Positions 43,328-52,313 of a DNA stretch of 64,000 bases are shown piece after piece; position 1 is the first letter of the stretch, and every line of letters starts with the position of its first letter. Below the pieces are notes generated by a model. The model saw only the letters and a list, made by a program, of their open reading frames with translations, had not been told where the DNA came from and did no database searches. The stretch comes from an uncultured Sulfurovum sp. Its GTDB lineage: Bacteria; Campylobacterota; Campylobacteria; Campylobacterales; Sulfurovaceae. Where the stretch lies: assembly GCA_902727855.1 (NCBI GenBank), contig CACVAS010000117.1, positions 1 to 64,000 on the forward strand, in the 5' to 3' direction. The translations under genes and the position numbers were made by a program.

Positions 43328-43783
43328 CTACACCTTCTTCATCATAAGCTCACTAATAACACTAAATCCATATTTTATATATAGTATTTTGGCAATGTTT
43401 TTTTTAACCATAACAGATAACTCTATTTTGTCGACTTTTAGCTTCTTTGCAATCTTCTCAATTTTACTCATCAAAGCATTACCATAGCCTTGATTACGAT
43501 ACTTTTTACGTATATAGATCTCACTAATTAAAAGCATTTTCTTTTCGTTTTTTAGCCATAAGTAACCTATTTTTTTCTTCTTCTTATTATAGATGGTATA
43601 GAAACCAAACTCAGAATTTTTAAAATCTTTGTTCGTGTTATTTACATAAATTTTTTTAGATAACTTTATAGCATCTTTTTTAGAATAAAAATTAGTCTCT
43701 TCTAAATCTTTTGCAAATCTCTTTATACTATTTTTAATAAAAATTTTATATGTTTTTTTATCCATAGATTTTAATATTATCAT
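43328..43783 (-). CDS. GNAT family N-acetyltransferase
   Basis: The 151-aa protein has the acetyl-CoA-binding motif A as YIRKKYRNQGYGNALMSKIE (near residue 95) and motif B KNIAKILYIKYGFSVISEL. It is extremely Lys- and Ile-rich and the gene is AT-richer than its neighbours, which points to an acquired gene. Identical 18-bp sequences flank it (43303-43320 and 43856-43873), and the right one extends into a 24-bp palindrome. The substrate is unknown. The alternative ATG at 43765 would give a slightly shorter product. Confidence 0.8.
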   Translation of the reverse strand: MIILKSMDKKTYKIFIKNSIKRFAKDLEETNFYSKKDAIKLSKKIYVNNTNKDFKNSEFGFYTIYNKKKKKIGYLWLKNEKKMLLISEIYIRKKYRNQGYGNALMSKIEKIAKKLKVDKIELSVMVKKNIAKILYIKYGFSVISELMMKKV

Positions 43784-43842
43784 TATTTTATTTCCTCTTA
43801 ATTTTCTAGATATCTTTTTATCTGAATTTGTTTTTTTAGTAA

Positions 43843-43873
43843 GTTCCGTAGCTGGAGCTACGGAACAAGAAAA
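43843..43873. repeat. 24-bp palindrome plus the 18-bp repeat, right copy
   Basis: GTTCCGTAGCT-GG-AGCTACGGAAC (43843-43866) has perfect 11-bp arms and runs into the right copy of the 18-bp repeat. The left copy retains only one arm. It resembles a REP-like or insertion remnant. Confidence 0.8.
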
Positions 43874-43876
43874 AAT

Positions 43877-44203
43877 TTAATCTCCTCCAACACCCTCTGA
43901 CTGTGCACTATCATGGGTTGAATACACATTTTTTTTAAAATGATTTTTCTTAACTTCAATAAAGAAAATCTTTCCCAATAAATTACTTATTTTAGGATAC
44001 TTTTTCCATATACCCTCTGGCTCACTACTATTCTCATTTAAGAACCAAGCAACAATAGCAGACCCCACTAAAGGAAGTAGCCATATGATAAATAATTGAA
44101 TTATTTTTTGTTTAATATTATAAAAATCATCATGCATTAAACGGTATGTTGTGACTAAACTTACAAGCAATACATAAGTGATAAATATATAGATATAGTT
44201 CAT
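43877..44203 (-). CDS. Hypothetical small membrane protein
   Basis: The 108-aa protein has two transmembrane helices (about residues 3-20 and 35-53). A soluble tail follows, ending SAQSEGVGGD. Its start overlaps the stop of the symporter by one base (44203), so it is probably the downstream gene of the same transcript. No family was recognised. It may be an accessory subunit of the symporter (inference). Confidence 0.55.
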   Translation of the reverse strand: MNYIYIFITYVLLVSLVTTYRLMHDDFYNIKQKIIQLFIIWLLPLVGSAIVAWFLNENSSEPEGIWKKYPKISNLLGKIFFIEVKKNHFKKNVYSTHDSAQSEGVGGD

Positions 44204-45729
44204 TACTTACTCTTCCCACTAACCATCACAGCAAACGCCACAAACGTACCAGCCAATATCTGCCAAGCAAACCCAAGTTTAAAGCCTATGAGTTCTCCTA
44301 GACTTTCTCCTAGTACATAAGGTTGTAAAAGAAGTACCGTCAAAAAACCACCTATGAGCGCTAGTGGTACAGTCATAGCATTACCACGGTTGGTAAAGAT
44401 AGCTGCGCCAAAGACACCAAGCAAGCCTGTGTAGGCAAACGCCATCACACCAAGGGCAAAGCTAAGGAGTGGGAGTTCTGTGTAGCGTTGCCAGTAGTAG
44501 CTTAGCATTGCCATGGCTGAGAGTGCTACGGCGAAGAATAGTACCGCGTTACGCCCTGCTTTAACAAAGTGCATCTCTTCTACTTTTGTGTGTGCTTCTT
44601 TCCCCTCTTTCCATGGTCTGTAGAGGTCTTCTATGGCTACAGAGCTCATGGCTCCTAGTACAGAGTTGGAGCTACTAAGTGCAGCTGCCACTGCACCTAC
44701 GGTCACAAGTCCACGCATACCCTCTGGCATCTCATGTAAAATGTAGTACATAAAGATGGTAATCTTCTCACCTTCAAACTTCTGTACCACTTCTGTACTA
44801 AGGTGCGATAGTTCAGGATGTTGGTAAAAGAGGTAAAGCAGTAAACCTATGAACAAAAAGAGGATGGCTACTGGGATGGTAAGGTAGATACTCATCATGA
44901 GTGAGCGTTGTGCTGTCTTGGCATCTTTACAGCTAAGAGCGCGTTGTGTCATGTCTTGGTCTAGACCATACGCTGCGATGTTAAGTAGTAACCAGCCACC
45001 CATCAACGCCCATACAGAAAACCCACCACTCATAGACCAGTCAAGGAGTTGGAGCTTGTTGTTGGCTTCTAGTGTGTTGTAGACAGTACCAAAGTCTGCA
45101 TCTAAACTCATGTAGAGGTAGATGAGTACAGCTATACCAGCACCTATGTACGTGACTGCTTGAATGATGTCTGAGAATATCACCGATTTCACCCCACCAA
45201 AGTATGCATATGCTAATGCTCCTAACATGAGTATACCTATGGAGATAGCCACATGCGTGGGTGTGATGTCTAAAAAGAGTATCATCGAGATGGCAAGTGC
45301 ACCTATGTAGAGTCTAGCACCACTTGCAAACAAACGCCCAATGAGAAACATCACCCCTGCTTGTTTTTTAGCCCTACTTCCATAACGCACTTCTAACAGC
45401 TCATACACCGTCACAGCATTGATAGCGTAAAATCTAGGGATGAGCACTTTGGCTACAAAAATGACTGCTAAAAATGCAGATATATAAAAGCCTATAAAGG
45501 TTAAGTCCTTACCATAGGAGTACTCTGGCCCACCTAAAAAGGTAGCCGCAGATTGAGAAGTGGCAAGTACAGACATGGCGACGGCAAACATAGGTACAGT
45601 GTTGCCACCTACGAAATAATCACGGGTACTTTTAACATTCATTCTTGAAAGAAGTACGCTTGTAAAGGTTAATACTAAAAAATATGCAAAAAAGATACTC
45701 CAGTCAATGACAGTAAATGCAGAGTTCAT
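44203..45729 (-). CDS. Sodium:solute symporter (SSS family)
   Basis: The 508-aa inner-membrane protein has 13-14 transmembrane helices. Family motifs include VGGNTVPMFAVAMSVLATSQ, GGPEYSYGKD and YAYFGGVKSVIFSDIIQA. SSS transporters take up amino acids, sugars, sialic acid or pantothenate with Na+. The substrate is not assignable. The ATG at 45729 (NSAFTVIDWSIFFAYFLVL) is chosen because AGGA lies at a suitable distance and it gives a standard N-terminal helix. The frame is open to 45879, but that would add an unlikely 50-residue extension. Base composition is richer in G+C than the adjacent GNAT gene. Confidence 0.88.
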   Translation of the reverse strand: MNSAFTVIDWSIFFAYFLVLTFTSVLLSRMNVKSTRDYFVGGNTVPMFAVAMSVLATSQSAATFLGGPEYSYGKDLTFIGFYISAFLAVIFVAKVLIPRFYAINAVTVYELLEVRYGSRAKKQAGVMFLIGRLFASGARLYIGALAISMILFLDITPTHVAISIGILMLGALAYAYFGGVKSVIFSDIIQAVTYIGAGIAVLIYLYMSLDADFGTVYNTLEANNKLQLLDWSMSGGFSVWALMGGWLLLNIAAYGLDQDMTQRALSCKDAKTAQRSLMMSIYLTIPVAILFLFIGLLLYLFYQHPELSHLSTEVVQKFEGEKITIFMYYILHEMPEGMRGLVTVGAVAAALSSSNSVLGAMSSVAIEDLYRPWKEGKEAHTKVEEMHFVKAGRNAVLFFAVALSAMAMLSYYWQRYTELPLLSFALGVMAFAYTGLLGVFGAAIFTNRGNAMTVPLALIGGFLTVLLLQPYVLGESLGELIGFKLGFAWQILAGTFVAFAVMVSGKSK

Positions 45730-46142
45730 GAGCGTCCTACCAAACTTTTTTGGTATCGACATCCAGTAAAACGGTTTAGTTTGTCTTCTATCATGATATA
45801 TCCTATTATATGGGCTAAAAAATATCATTATAGTATATAAATGTGGGGGTGTCAAACAACAGAAATAAACGATGAACAATATTTAAAAAGCTAGGATTTG
45901 AAATTTTCATTGAAATAAGTAAAAGGGTAGATAGCTTTTCTATAAAAAACAAATAATCACAAATAAATACTCTTCTATAGGGAAGGTAAAGAGTATCGGT
46001 GAAAAACTATCTTGAAAGAGACAAGGAACAAAAGGGAAGGAGTAACCTTGCCTCTTTCATGGTGCTAGTATACATAGTTATTGTGTATAAAATGTGAAAA
46101 ATATTACTTTGTCAAAAATAACCTTTATAAAAGACTATTTTA
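45730..46142 (-). terminator. Intergenic stretch with an extended hairpin, probable terminator of the M14 operon
   Basis: The only structure in this 413-base gap is at 46014-46058. GAAAGAG-A-CAAGG pairs with CCTTG-C-CTCTTTC around a 19-nt loop, 12 pairs with one mismatch. It lies 85 bases after the stop of the M14 gene. On the minus strand it is followed by a short T-run. No gene was seen elsewhere in the gap. Confidence 0.5.
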
Positions 46143-48719
46143 TCAATATTTTTCTAAGGGATTATACTTTATTTCAGCAGCTTCAGAGAAGTTAGGTACA
46201 TCATCATATGAAAATACAGCATAATACTTCTCTTTATCAAATGAAGCAAAATTATCATAAGTATAGGTATCTTTTCCTCCATAAATCTTTACACCATCCA
46301 TAAAATGTTTTGGTGTATGAAAGCTATTACGCACGACGTAATAGCCTTTTAAAGCTTCATCATCGATGCCATCCCACATGAGTTTAATCATTTTTTTGTC
46401 TCTAGTGACTTTTAAGTTTTCAACTGAAGCTAAAGGTGTACGTCGTTTTTGGATATATTTAACCTGAAGCTCTACATCTTGATTCCATTCAACCATTCTA
46501 TTTTTCATACCTCCTGAAGAGGTAGGTTTAATGACGAGTTTAAGTGTTTTACCATCTTGATGCATTTGGTCAAGTGCCATCTTGGATAATGTATCAAAAT
46601 TAAAATACTGATACTCTTTTGTATTTAAGTCAGACTCTGCAACTTCATAGCCTATATATTCTATTTTTTCACGGTTTCTAATATCTTCATAGGTACCTAC
46701 TTCATCTACTTCAACCAGTTCAACATAGTAGCGTATATCTGATTTCTTTTTAAAAGTATTATTATTTCGTATACGTAATGCACATTTGGTGATAATAGTT
46801 TGTTGATGGTCTGGAAGTTGTGAAAGGTCAAAATCAAGATACCCATAGACACGGTGTCCATCTGGATCAAATCCACTTTTAAGTCCCTCAACTTTTTCAT
46901 TGAGATAAATAGTAGAAAGGTTCTCTGCAGGAAGTTTTATTTTCTCTTCTTCTACTGTGTACTTGATATCAAGCATTGGTCTGTAGTGTAGACCACCACC
47001 AAACTTTCCATACCCAATATCAAACTGCATCATTTGACTATTTTCACCATCTGGTAGTGTTTTAGGTCCATCAATTCGGAAGACAACTTTGTTGTTCGTT
47101 ATCTCTTTTTCTAAGAGTTCACATTCATGCCTAGAAAATTCCCATGAATTCCAAATACCTTGAGTCAACTGTCTAGATTTAATGGCCTGCCCTACTCTTC
47201 CTTTGGATTGAGCATTTTCAATGTCCTTGAAGTCTGTAATCTCAGAAAAACTTTCTGGTTCTAAAAGTGAAAGATCCCATTGTCCGAACTTTTCTATCTT
47301 CGCACCTACTCTATTCATAGGGTAGAGATAAAATTTGGCTGACTTAATAGTGGCATCTTTAGGGATATTGTCAAAATCAAAACTGATAACTGCGTCACAA
47401 ATGCCTTGTGATTTGTTCACACCTACAAATAATGAGTTGAGTCCAAAATGCGAACGATTTTGTTCTTGTGTGAGCTCTCCCACATACCCTGTACCACTTT
47501 TGCTTGCAAAGAGTAATTTAAAGAATTCATCATCTTCAAGCCCTGTGCGTACTTTGACCACAGGAGCAAATGGTGATTTATATCCAGTGTTTTTATTGAC
47601 AGCACGTATAGTATAGTGATAATTTGTAGAACTTTCCAATTCAGTGTCTACAAATCTATTTTCACCAACTATGCCTACTTTTGTACGCTCATTACATGCA
47701 TCTTTATCTTTTGTACTTCTGTAAATTTCAAAGAAGATATCATCTCTTGATTCATATTTCCATACTAAGGTCACTGAAGTTGCATCAAAAGAGTCTATGG
47801 TAAACTCATCTACTCTGCTTGGTGCAGCAGCAGAGTAATTTACAACTTCACCAAATGCTTTTTTGAGTGCAGGAATATTTTCGTTAATGCTCCCACTCAT
47901 ACTTTTCATATAATCAGGAATATTTTTAGTACCTACTTCCGCAACGACTGCAATAATACCTTTAGAATAATAATATTCACGTCCACTTCCAGATATGAGT
48001 CCTGCTGGTGGCTTACCTCTATGTATACCATACTTTCTGCCTGTTACTTTTGCAAATTCATCATTCATATTTGCACATAAGGCATTCATATCTGTACCGT
48101 CTATTTCTGCTTCATGCTTAAATTTATGTGCTGGGAAAAATACATTTCCTTGAGAATGGTAATCAAAAGCAATCGTAATGTTATCATGAGCATCAACAAA
48201 TGCCTTAATTGCAGAAGTTTCAGCTTCTGAGAAGGGTTCTTCTCCTCCATAGACATTTGAAGAGGTATTGTTTTGTTTTACAAACCCTATAGAAAAGTTT
48301 CTATTTAAATCTACACCAAAGGTACCATCATGATTTTTACGTCTATTTTTTCTCCAAAAAGAGAAATGTTTACGTGAGTACTCATAACCGTCAGGATTCA
48401 AGCAAGGCACCATGTAAAGTGTTGATTCATTTAAACTTTTTTCAAGTTCTGGGTCTATAGCTTGATTTTCTGCCACATATTCAATAAACTTCAATGCTAA
48501 TTCATTACCAATCCATTCACGGGCATGGATACTCCCTGTGTAGAGCATTGCAGGCTTTTCATCTGCTTTTTCTACATTTTGAGATATTTTAACGAGAACA
48601 ATATCCCGTCCCTCATAGGTTGTTCCTATTAGAATCACTTTTATAAGGTTTGGATGTTTTTTCTCCATCATATCAAGAAAGCGTAAACTCTCATCATATG
48701 ACATATATTGATTTTTCAT
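46143..48719 (-). CDS. M14 zinc carboxypeptidase with Fn3 and DNRLRE-like modules, no signal peptide
   Basis: The 858-aa protein starts directly with an M14 peptidase domain (residues 1-290). Zn ligands are His65 and Glu68 in GSIHAREWIGNE and His188 in DYHSQGN, and the catalytic Glu261 is in VVAEVGT. All are present. A fibronectin-type module (about 300-393), two DNRLRE-like beta-modules (about 395-575 and 590-765) and a final Fn3-like module (about 765-855) follow. Such modular M14 enzymes are normally secreted, but no N-terminal signal is visible. The start is supported by the position of the domain. It is 27 bp downstream of an ATP-grasp ligase and ends the minus-strand cluster ATP-grasp, ATP-grasp, M14. 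Substrate is unknown; the context suggests processing of a ligase product. Confidence 0.85.
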   Translation of the reverse strand: MKNQYMSYDESLRFLDMMEKKHPNLIKVILIGTTYEGRDIVLVKISQNVEKADEKPAMLYTGSIHAREWIGNELALKFIEYVAENQAIDPELEKSLNESTLYMVPCLNPDGYEYSRKHFSFWRKNRRKNHDGTFGVDLNRNFSIGFVKQNNTSSNVYGGEEPFSEAETSAIKAFVDAHDNITIAFDYHSQGNVFFPAHKFKHEAEIDGTDMNALCANMNDEFAKVTGRKYGIHRGKPPAGLISGSGREYYYSKGIIAVVAEVGTKNIPDYMKSMSGSINENIPALKKAFGEVVNYSAAAPSRVDEFTIDSFDATSVTLVWKYESRDDIFFEIYRSTKDKDACNERTKVGIVGENRFVDTELESSTNYHYTIRAVNKNTGYKSPFAPVVKVRTGLEDDEFFKLLFASKSGTGYVGELTQEQNRSHFGLNSLFVGVNKSQGICDAVISFDFDNIPKDATIKSAKFYLYPMNRVGAKIEKFGQWDLSLLEPESFSEITDFKDIENAQSKGRVGQAIKSRQLTQGIWNSWEFSRHECELLEKEITNNKVVFRIDGPKTLPDGENSQMMQFDIGYGKFGGGLHYRPMLDIKYTVEEEKIKLPAENLSTIYLNEKVEGLKSGFDPDGHRVYGYLDFDLSQLPDHQQTIITKCALRIRNNNTFKKKSDIRYYVELVEVDEVGTYEDIRNREKIEYIGYEVAESDLNTKEYQYFNFDTLSKMALDQMHQDGKTLKLVIKPTSSGGMKNRMVEWNQDVELQVKYIQKRRTPLASVENLKVTRDKKMIKLMWDGIDDEALKGYYVVRNSFHTPKHFMDGVKIYGGKDTYTYDNFASFDKEKYYAVFSYDDVPNFSEAAEIKYNPLEKY

Positions 48720-48746
48720 ATTGTATTATTCACTTTAAATTTATTT

Positions 48747-50174
48747 TTATAACTTTGCTTTAAACGTTTCCCATTCTTTTACTAGTTTTGTAAGAAGTTT
48801 TTGATTAAACCATGAAATATCTTTCATGAATTTTTCAGGAGCAGTTTCTAAGGTATGTACGATTTCTGTCGTATCGAATTTATCCATGATATGGTCACAT
48901 TTTTTCTTGCCTATACCCTTCACAGAAGTTAAAAGTTTTTCTACTTTTTTTTCTGTCAACACGATACTAGGTTCTTGGATTTGACTCTCTTCACTCTCAT
49001 CCCCTTCAGAGATAGAGGTAGGAGGATTACTCTTAGCATGTACTTTTTTTATGTTCTTCCCATAATTGTCTTGAAAATTCCACTTCTCGCTTGGCCACTC
49101 TTCTTCAGATTTATCTTGTGTGACTAACATCGGATACAAGGCATCAAGTTCGTGAAGATGTATTTCTCCACCTTCCGTTTCTCTTTTTTTCTTATCAAGA
49201 AAATAGGCTCCATCATAAGAAGGCGTGTATCTACCAAAAGTAATGTAACGAAGCGTTCTAAGCACTGAAGCATCCATTTTTCCAAGCTCTTCCCAATTGT
49301 AAAGAGGTATATTTGGAAGAGGAAATCTGCCATTAGAAAATTTATGCATCAGGTATTGACCTATCCAGTCTCTTATGTATGGGAAAGCGGCAAAGGCAGT
49401 TGCACATTCCAATATACGGTATTTACCATCTTCTCCTACTGCAACATCACATGCCCAGTATTCTGCATTGGCTGATTTAGAAACCTGAACGGCTAAATCA
49501 AGTAACTCTTTAGGTACATCCATATAGTCCATACTCCCACCTTGAGAAGTATTTGTTAACCATTCACCTTCAGGTGGTCTTCGCCAAAATGCACATACAG
49601 GCTTATGACCTATAAGCATAACTCTTACATCTGCTTCCATAGGTACAAAGTCTTGAAAATATGCTGGATGGTACTTTTTTTGATTTAAAAGGTCACTTGC
49701 TTCTTCTTTAGAATCAACTTTATGTACAAAGTACCCACCATAGTTAGACGGACCATAAGACTTTTTGATAATCTTAGGATACTGCGTTTCTTCAATAAAG
49801 TTATCAGCCTTATCTTTATCATAATAGATATATGTCTTAGGGATAGGTATATCATACTTCCAAGCAAAACGTGTGACATTCTCTTTAGATTTATTGGAAA
49901 ACTGTGTGTCCATTGAAGGTATGAATTGCACTTGGGGCAATTCTCTTGCGATTTCTCTAAATGTCTCATAGGCAGTTGCAGGAATATTACCTATTAAGAT
50001 ATCAATTTTTTTACGTTTTACTTCTCTAATAAAACGATCTTTATCATTTTTCCAATGATAGACAACTGTTTCTATTTTGTCCGGCCATCCTCTAAAGTTT
50101 GACTTGTCAAAAAATCTCAATACATGATCAAGATAAAGCATCCCTATTTTTGGTAATTTTTGTTTTTTAGCCAT
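48747..50174 (-). CDS. ATP-grasp ligase (RimK-like) with C-terminal helix-hairpin-helix
   Basis: The 475-aa protein has an ATP-grasp fold (residues about 1-290). Recognisable parts are IKKSYGPSNYGGYFVHK (nucleotide-binding lysine and loop), AYFQDFVPMEADVRVMLIGH, and the Mg-binding ACDVAVGEDGKYRILECAT. The C-terminal region contains a helix-hairpin-helix, TSVKGIGKKKCDHIMDKF (about residues 410-427), normally a DNA-binding module, which is unusual for a ligase. ATP-grasp enzymes ligate carboxylates to amines, making peptide-like bonds. It is adjacent to a second ATP-grasp (8 bp) and to the M14 gene. Substrate is unknown. Confidence 0.85.
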   Translation of the reverse strand: MAKKQKLPKIGMLYLDHVLRFFDKSNFRGWPDKIETVVYHWKNDKDRFIREVKRKKIDILIGNIPATAYETFREIARELPQVQFIPSMDTQFSNKSKENVTRFAWKYDIPIPKTYIYYDKDKADNFIEETQYPKIIKKSYGPSNYGGYFVHKVDSKEEASDLLNQKKYHPAYFQDFVPMEADVRVMLIGHKPVCAFWRRPPEGEWLTNTSQGGSMDYMDVPKELLDLAVQVSKSANAEYWACDVAVGEDGKYRILECATAFAAFPYIRDWIGQYLMHKFSNGRFPLPNIPLYNWEELGKMDASVLRTLRYITFGRYTPSYDGAYFLDKKKRETEGGEIHLHELDALYPMLVTQDKSEEEWPSEKWNFQDNYGKNIKKVHAKSNPPTSISEGDESEESQIQEPSIVLTEKKVEKLLTSVKGIGKKKCDHIMDKFDTTEIVHTLETAPEKFMKDISWFNQKLLTKLVKEWETFKAKL

Positions 50175-50182
50175 TTTATCCC

Positions 50183-51088
50183 CTATTTTTTGTCAGCTGT
50201 TTTTCTATCTATTAAATCTACGATAAGATCAATCTTTTTGTTGTTAAAGTCTAAGCCCATTTTTTCTTGTTCTGGTGTAGCAAAAGCAGGTATCCCATTG
50301 ACTTCAAGTATGACATATTCTTCTTTTTCAAGATCATAGATGATATCTACACCCGCAATATCTGTACCACATATTTTGGCTGCTTTCTTGGCAATAGCAA
50401 TCACTTCGTCATCTGGTTCTCTTAAAAAGACTGATCCTCCACTAGTGATGTTGGTACGCCAATCTTTTTTATTTGCTTTACGTCCATAACAGCCAACAAA
50501 TTCACCATCAACAATATCTACACGGAAATCAGTATTGTCATACTTTAAAAACTTTTCTACATAGAAAAATCTCAAGTCCATTTGATTTAGAAAAGGCATG
50601 AGCATATCAAGCATTGCTTGGTTTTCTATTTTAGTCAGTCCTACGCCACCCCATCCATCCGTTGGTTTATAGACCATTTTACTCCATTTTTTCATGATTC
50701 TTTCAAGATGTTTAGTATCATCTCTATGGCAAAGTTGGAAATCAGGTGTTGCTATGCCATGCTGTTGAAGCAGAAAAGAAGTTTGAAACTTGTCTTCGGT
50801 TAAAGCAAATGATTCGTAAGAGTTAATCATTGGCATCACTCTGTTAAGGGCTTGATATAAAAATGACTGATACTGCGTCTGTTCTCCCGCATTATAAGAG
50901 AAAAAAAGATCCAGTTCATCAATAATGGTCTTTTTATGAACAATGTGTCCATTCTTCGCTACAGCTTGACGAAGATTGATATCTGTTAATGCCTGAATTT
51001 CTCGCTCTTTGAGCTTTTTAACAATCTTCTTTTGAATTTTATCTCCACCGCCATTACCATAGAGCCACATAGCAATTTTTCTTGACAT
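50183..51088 (-). CDS. ATP-grasp ligase (RimK-like), second
   Basis: The 301-aa protein shows the same fold with KMVYKPTDGWGGVGLTKIEN, FYVEKFLKYDNTDFRVDIVD and the Mg-binding IAGVDIIYDLEKEEYVILEVNGIPAFAT, typical of RimK-type and glutathione synthetase-like ligases. It is shorter than its neighbour and lacks the helix-hairpin-helix. The first gene of the cluster on the minus strand, it lies 116 bp from the divergent M20 gene. Two ligases in tandem would be able to add two residues in sequence. Substrate is unknown. Confidence 0.85.
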   Translation of the reverse strand: MSRKIAMWLYGNGGGDKIQKKIVKKLKEREIQALTDINLRQAVAKNGHIVHKKTIIDELDLFFSYNAGEQTQYQSFLYQALNRVMPMINSYESFALTEDKFQTSFLLQQHGIATPDFQLCHRDDTKHLERIMKKWSKMVYKPTDGWGGVGLTKIENQAMLDMLMPFLNQMDLRFFYVEKFLKYDNTDFRVDIVDGEFVGCYGRKANKKDWRTNITSGGSVFLREPDDEVIAIAKKAAKICGTDIAGVDIIYDLEKEEYVILEVNGIPAFATPEQEKMGLDFNNKKIDLIVDLIDRKTADKK

Positions 51089-51204
51089 ATGTATTTTCCT
51101 TTTTATTTTAAGAACTAATCTATAATTTTACAATATTTTACTAAAATATCTTCATAGAAATATAAAAAAAATGCTTTAATTATTGGCAATATTAAGAGAG
51201 TAAA

Positions 51205-52308
51205 ATGTACAAACAAAACTTTGATGAATTGCAAAAGATTATAGAGATAAACTCCTGGACAAAAAACAAAGTAGGAGTAGATAAAAATGGTGAAATATTT
51301 GCAGAGTGGATGCAAGCTTTAGGATATACTCTTACACGTTATCCAAGAGAAAAGATTGGTGACCATCTTCATTTTATCTCTTCTTATAGAGAAGGAAAAA
51401 AACTACTTCTTTTAGGTCACTTAGATACAGTTTTTCCACCAGATTCTTTTGAAGCTTTTAAAGAAGATGAAGAGTGGATTTATGGACCAGGTGTTTGTGA
51501 TATGAAGGGTGGGAATTATGTAGCACTTCAAGCACTTAGAAATGCTTATGAAAAATTTGGAGATATTTATAATATAGATTTCTTACTTGTAAGTGATGAA
51601 GAGACAGGTAGTGATGATTCTAAGCACCTCTCTGCAAAACTTGCAAAAGAGTATGATTATTGTATGGTATTTGAAGCAGCAGGGGTTCATAACGAAGTCG
51701 TTATTGGACGTAAAGGCGTAGGTACTTTTTTCATTGACATTGAAGGTGTCGCTGCACATGCAGGTAACCACTATAGTGATGGAGCAGATGCTAACCTTGA
51801 AGCAGCACAAAAACTCTCTTCACTTGTAGCGCTAACTGACTTAACTAAACAGACCACGGTCAATGTAGGTAAGATTTCTGGAGGGATTGGTGCTAACACT
51901 ATTTCTCCAAAAGCACATCTAACCTTTGAACTAAGATACACAAGTGTTGATGAGAGAGACAGAGTACTCAAAGCCATAGATGCGATTGTAGAACACTCTT
52001 ATGTCGAAGGAACAAAGTCAACACTTTCTGGAGGTATACAAAGAGATGTGATGCAACCCTCTCTTGAACAAGAAACATTTATAGCACATATTAATAGTTT
52101 ATGTAACATTGAACTGTTGACTGAAAAACGTGGTGGTGTGAGTGATGCAAACATTGTCTCATCGCAAGGTGTGGCTACTTTAGATGGTTGGGGACCATTT
52201 GGCGATGGTGATCATACCATACATGAGAGAGCATCTAAAAAAAGTTTTAAAGAACGTATTGAGCTCGTAACTCAGATTCTTACACACTTTTTAGAGGGTA
52301 AAATATAG
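51205..52308 (+). CDS. M20 family metallopeptidase (carboxypeptidase G2-like)
   Basis: The 367-aa cytoplasmic protein has the M20 zinc-site blocks: GHLDTVFPPDSF (first His/Asp), GPGVCDMKGG (bridging Asp), LLVSDEETGS (catalytic and Zn Glu pair), and VFEAAG. It also has the dimerisation domain and the final GDGDHTIHERASKKSF (His ligand). CPG2-type enzymes split C-terminal Glu or small amide bonds. It is divergent from the ATP-grasp pair, so its product may be the matching hydrolase of the ligated compound. The start is ATG 51205. Confidence 0.88.
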   Translation: MYKQNFDELQKIIEINSWTKNKVGVDKNGEIFAEWMQALGYTLTRYPREKIGDHLHFISSYREGKKLLLLGHLDTVFPPDSFEAFKEDEEWIYGPGVCDMKGGNYVALQALRNAYEKFGDIYNIDFLLVSDEETGSDDSKHLSAKLAKEYDYCMVFEAAGVHNEVVIGRKGVGTFFIDIEGVAAHAGNHYSDGADANLEAAQKLSSLVALTDLTKQTTVNVGKISGGIGANTISPKAHLTFELRYTSVDERDRVLKAIDAIVEHSYVEGTKSTLSGGIQRDVMQPSLEQETFIAHINSLCNIELLTEKRGGVSDANIVSSQGVATLDGWGPFGDGDHTIHERASKKSFKERIELVTQILTHFLEGKI

Positions 52309-52313
52309 ATTAT

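Noticed and set aside
45730..45879. 50-residue N-terminal extension of the sodium symporter
   Set aside because: The upstream frame lacks an RBS, and the ATG at 45729 has AGGA spacing and a proper first transmembrane helix.
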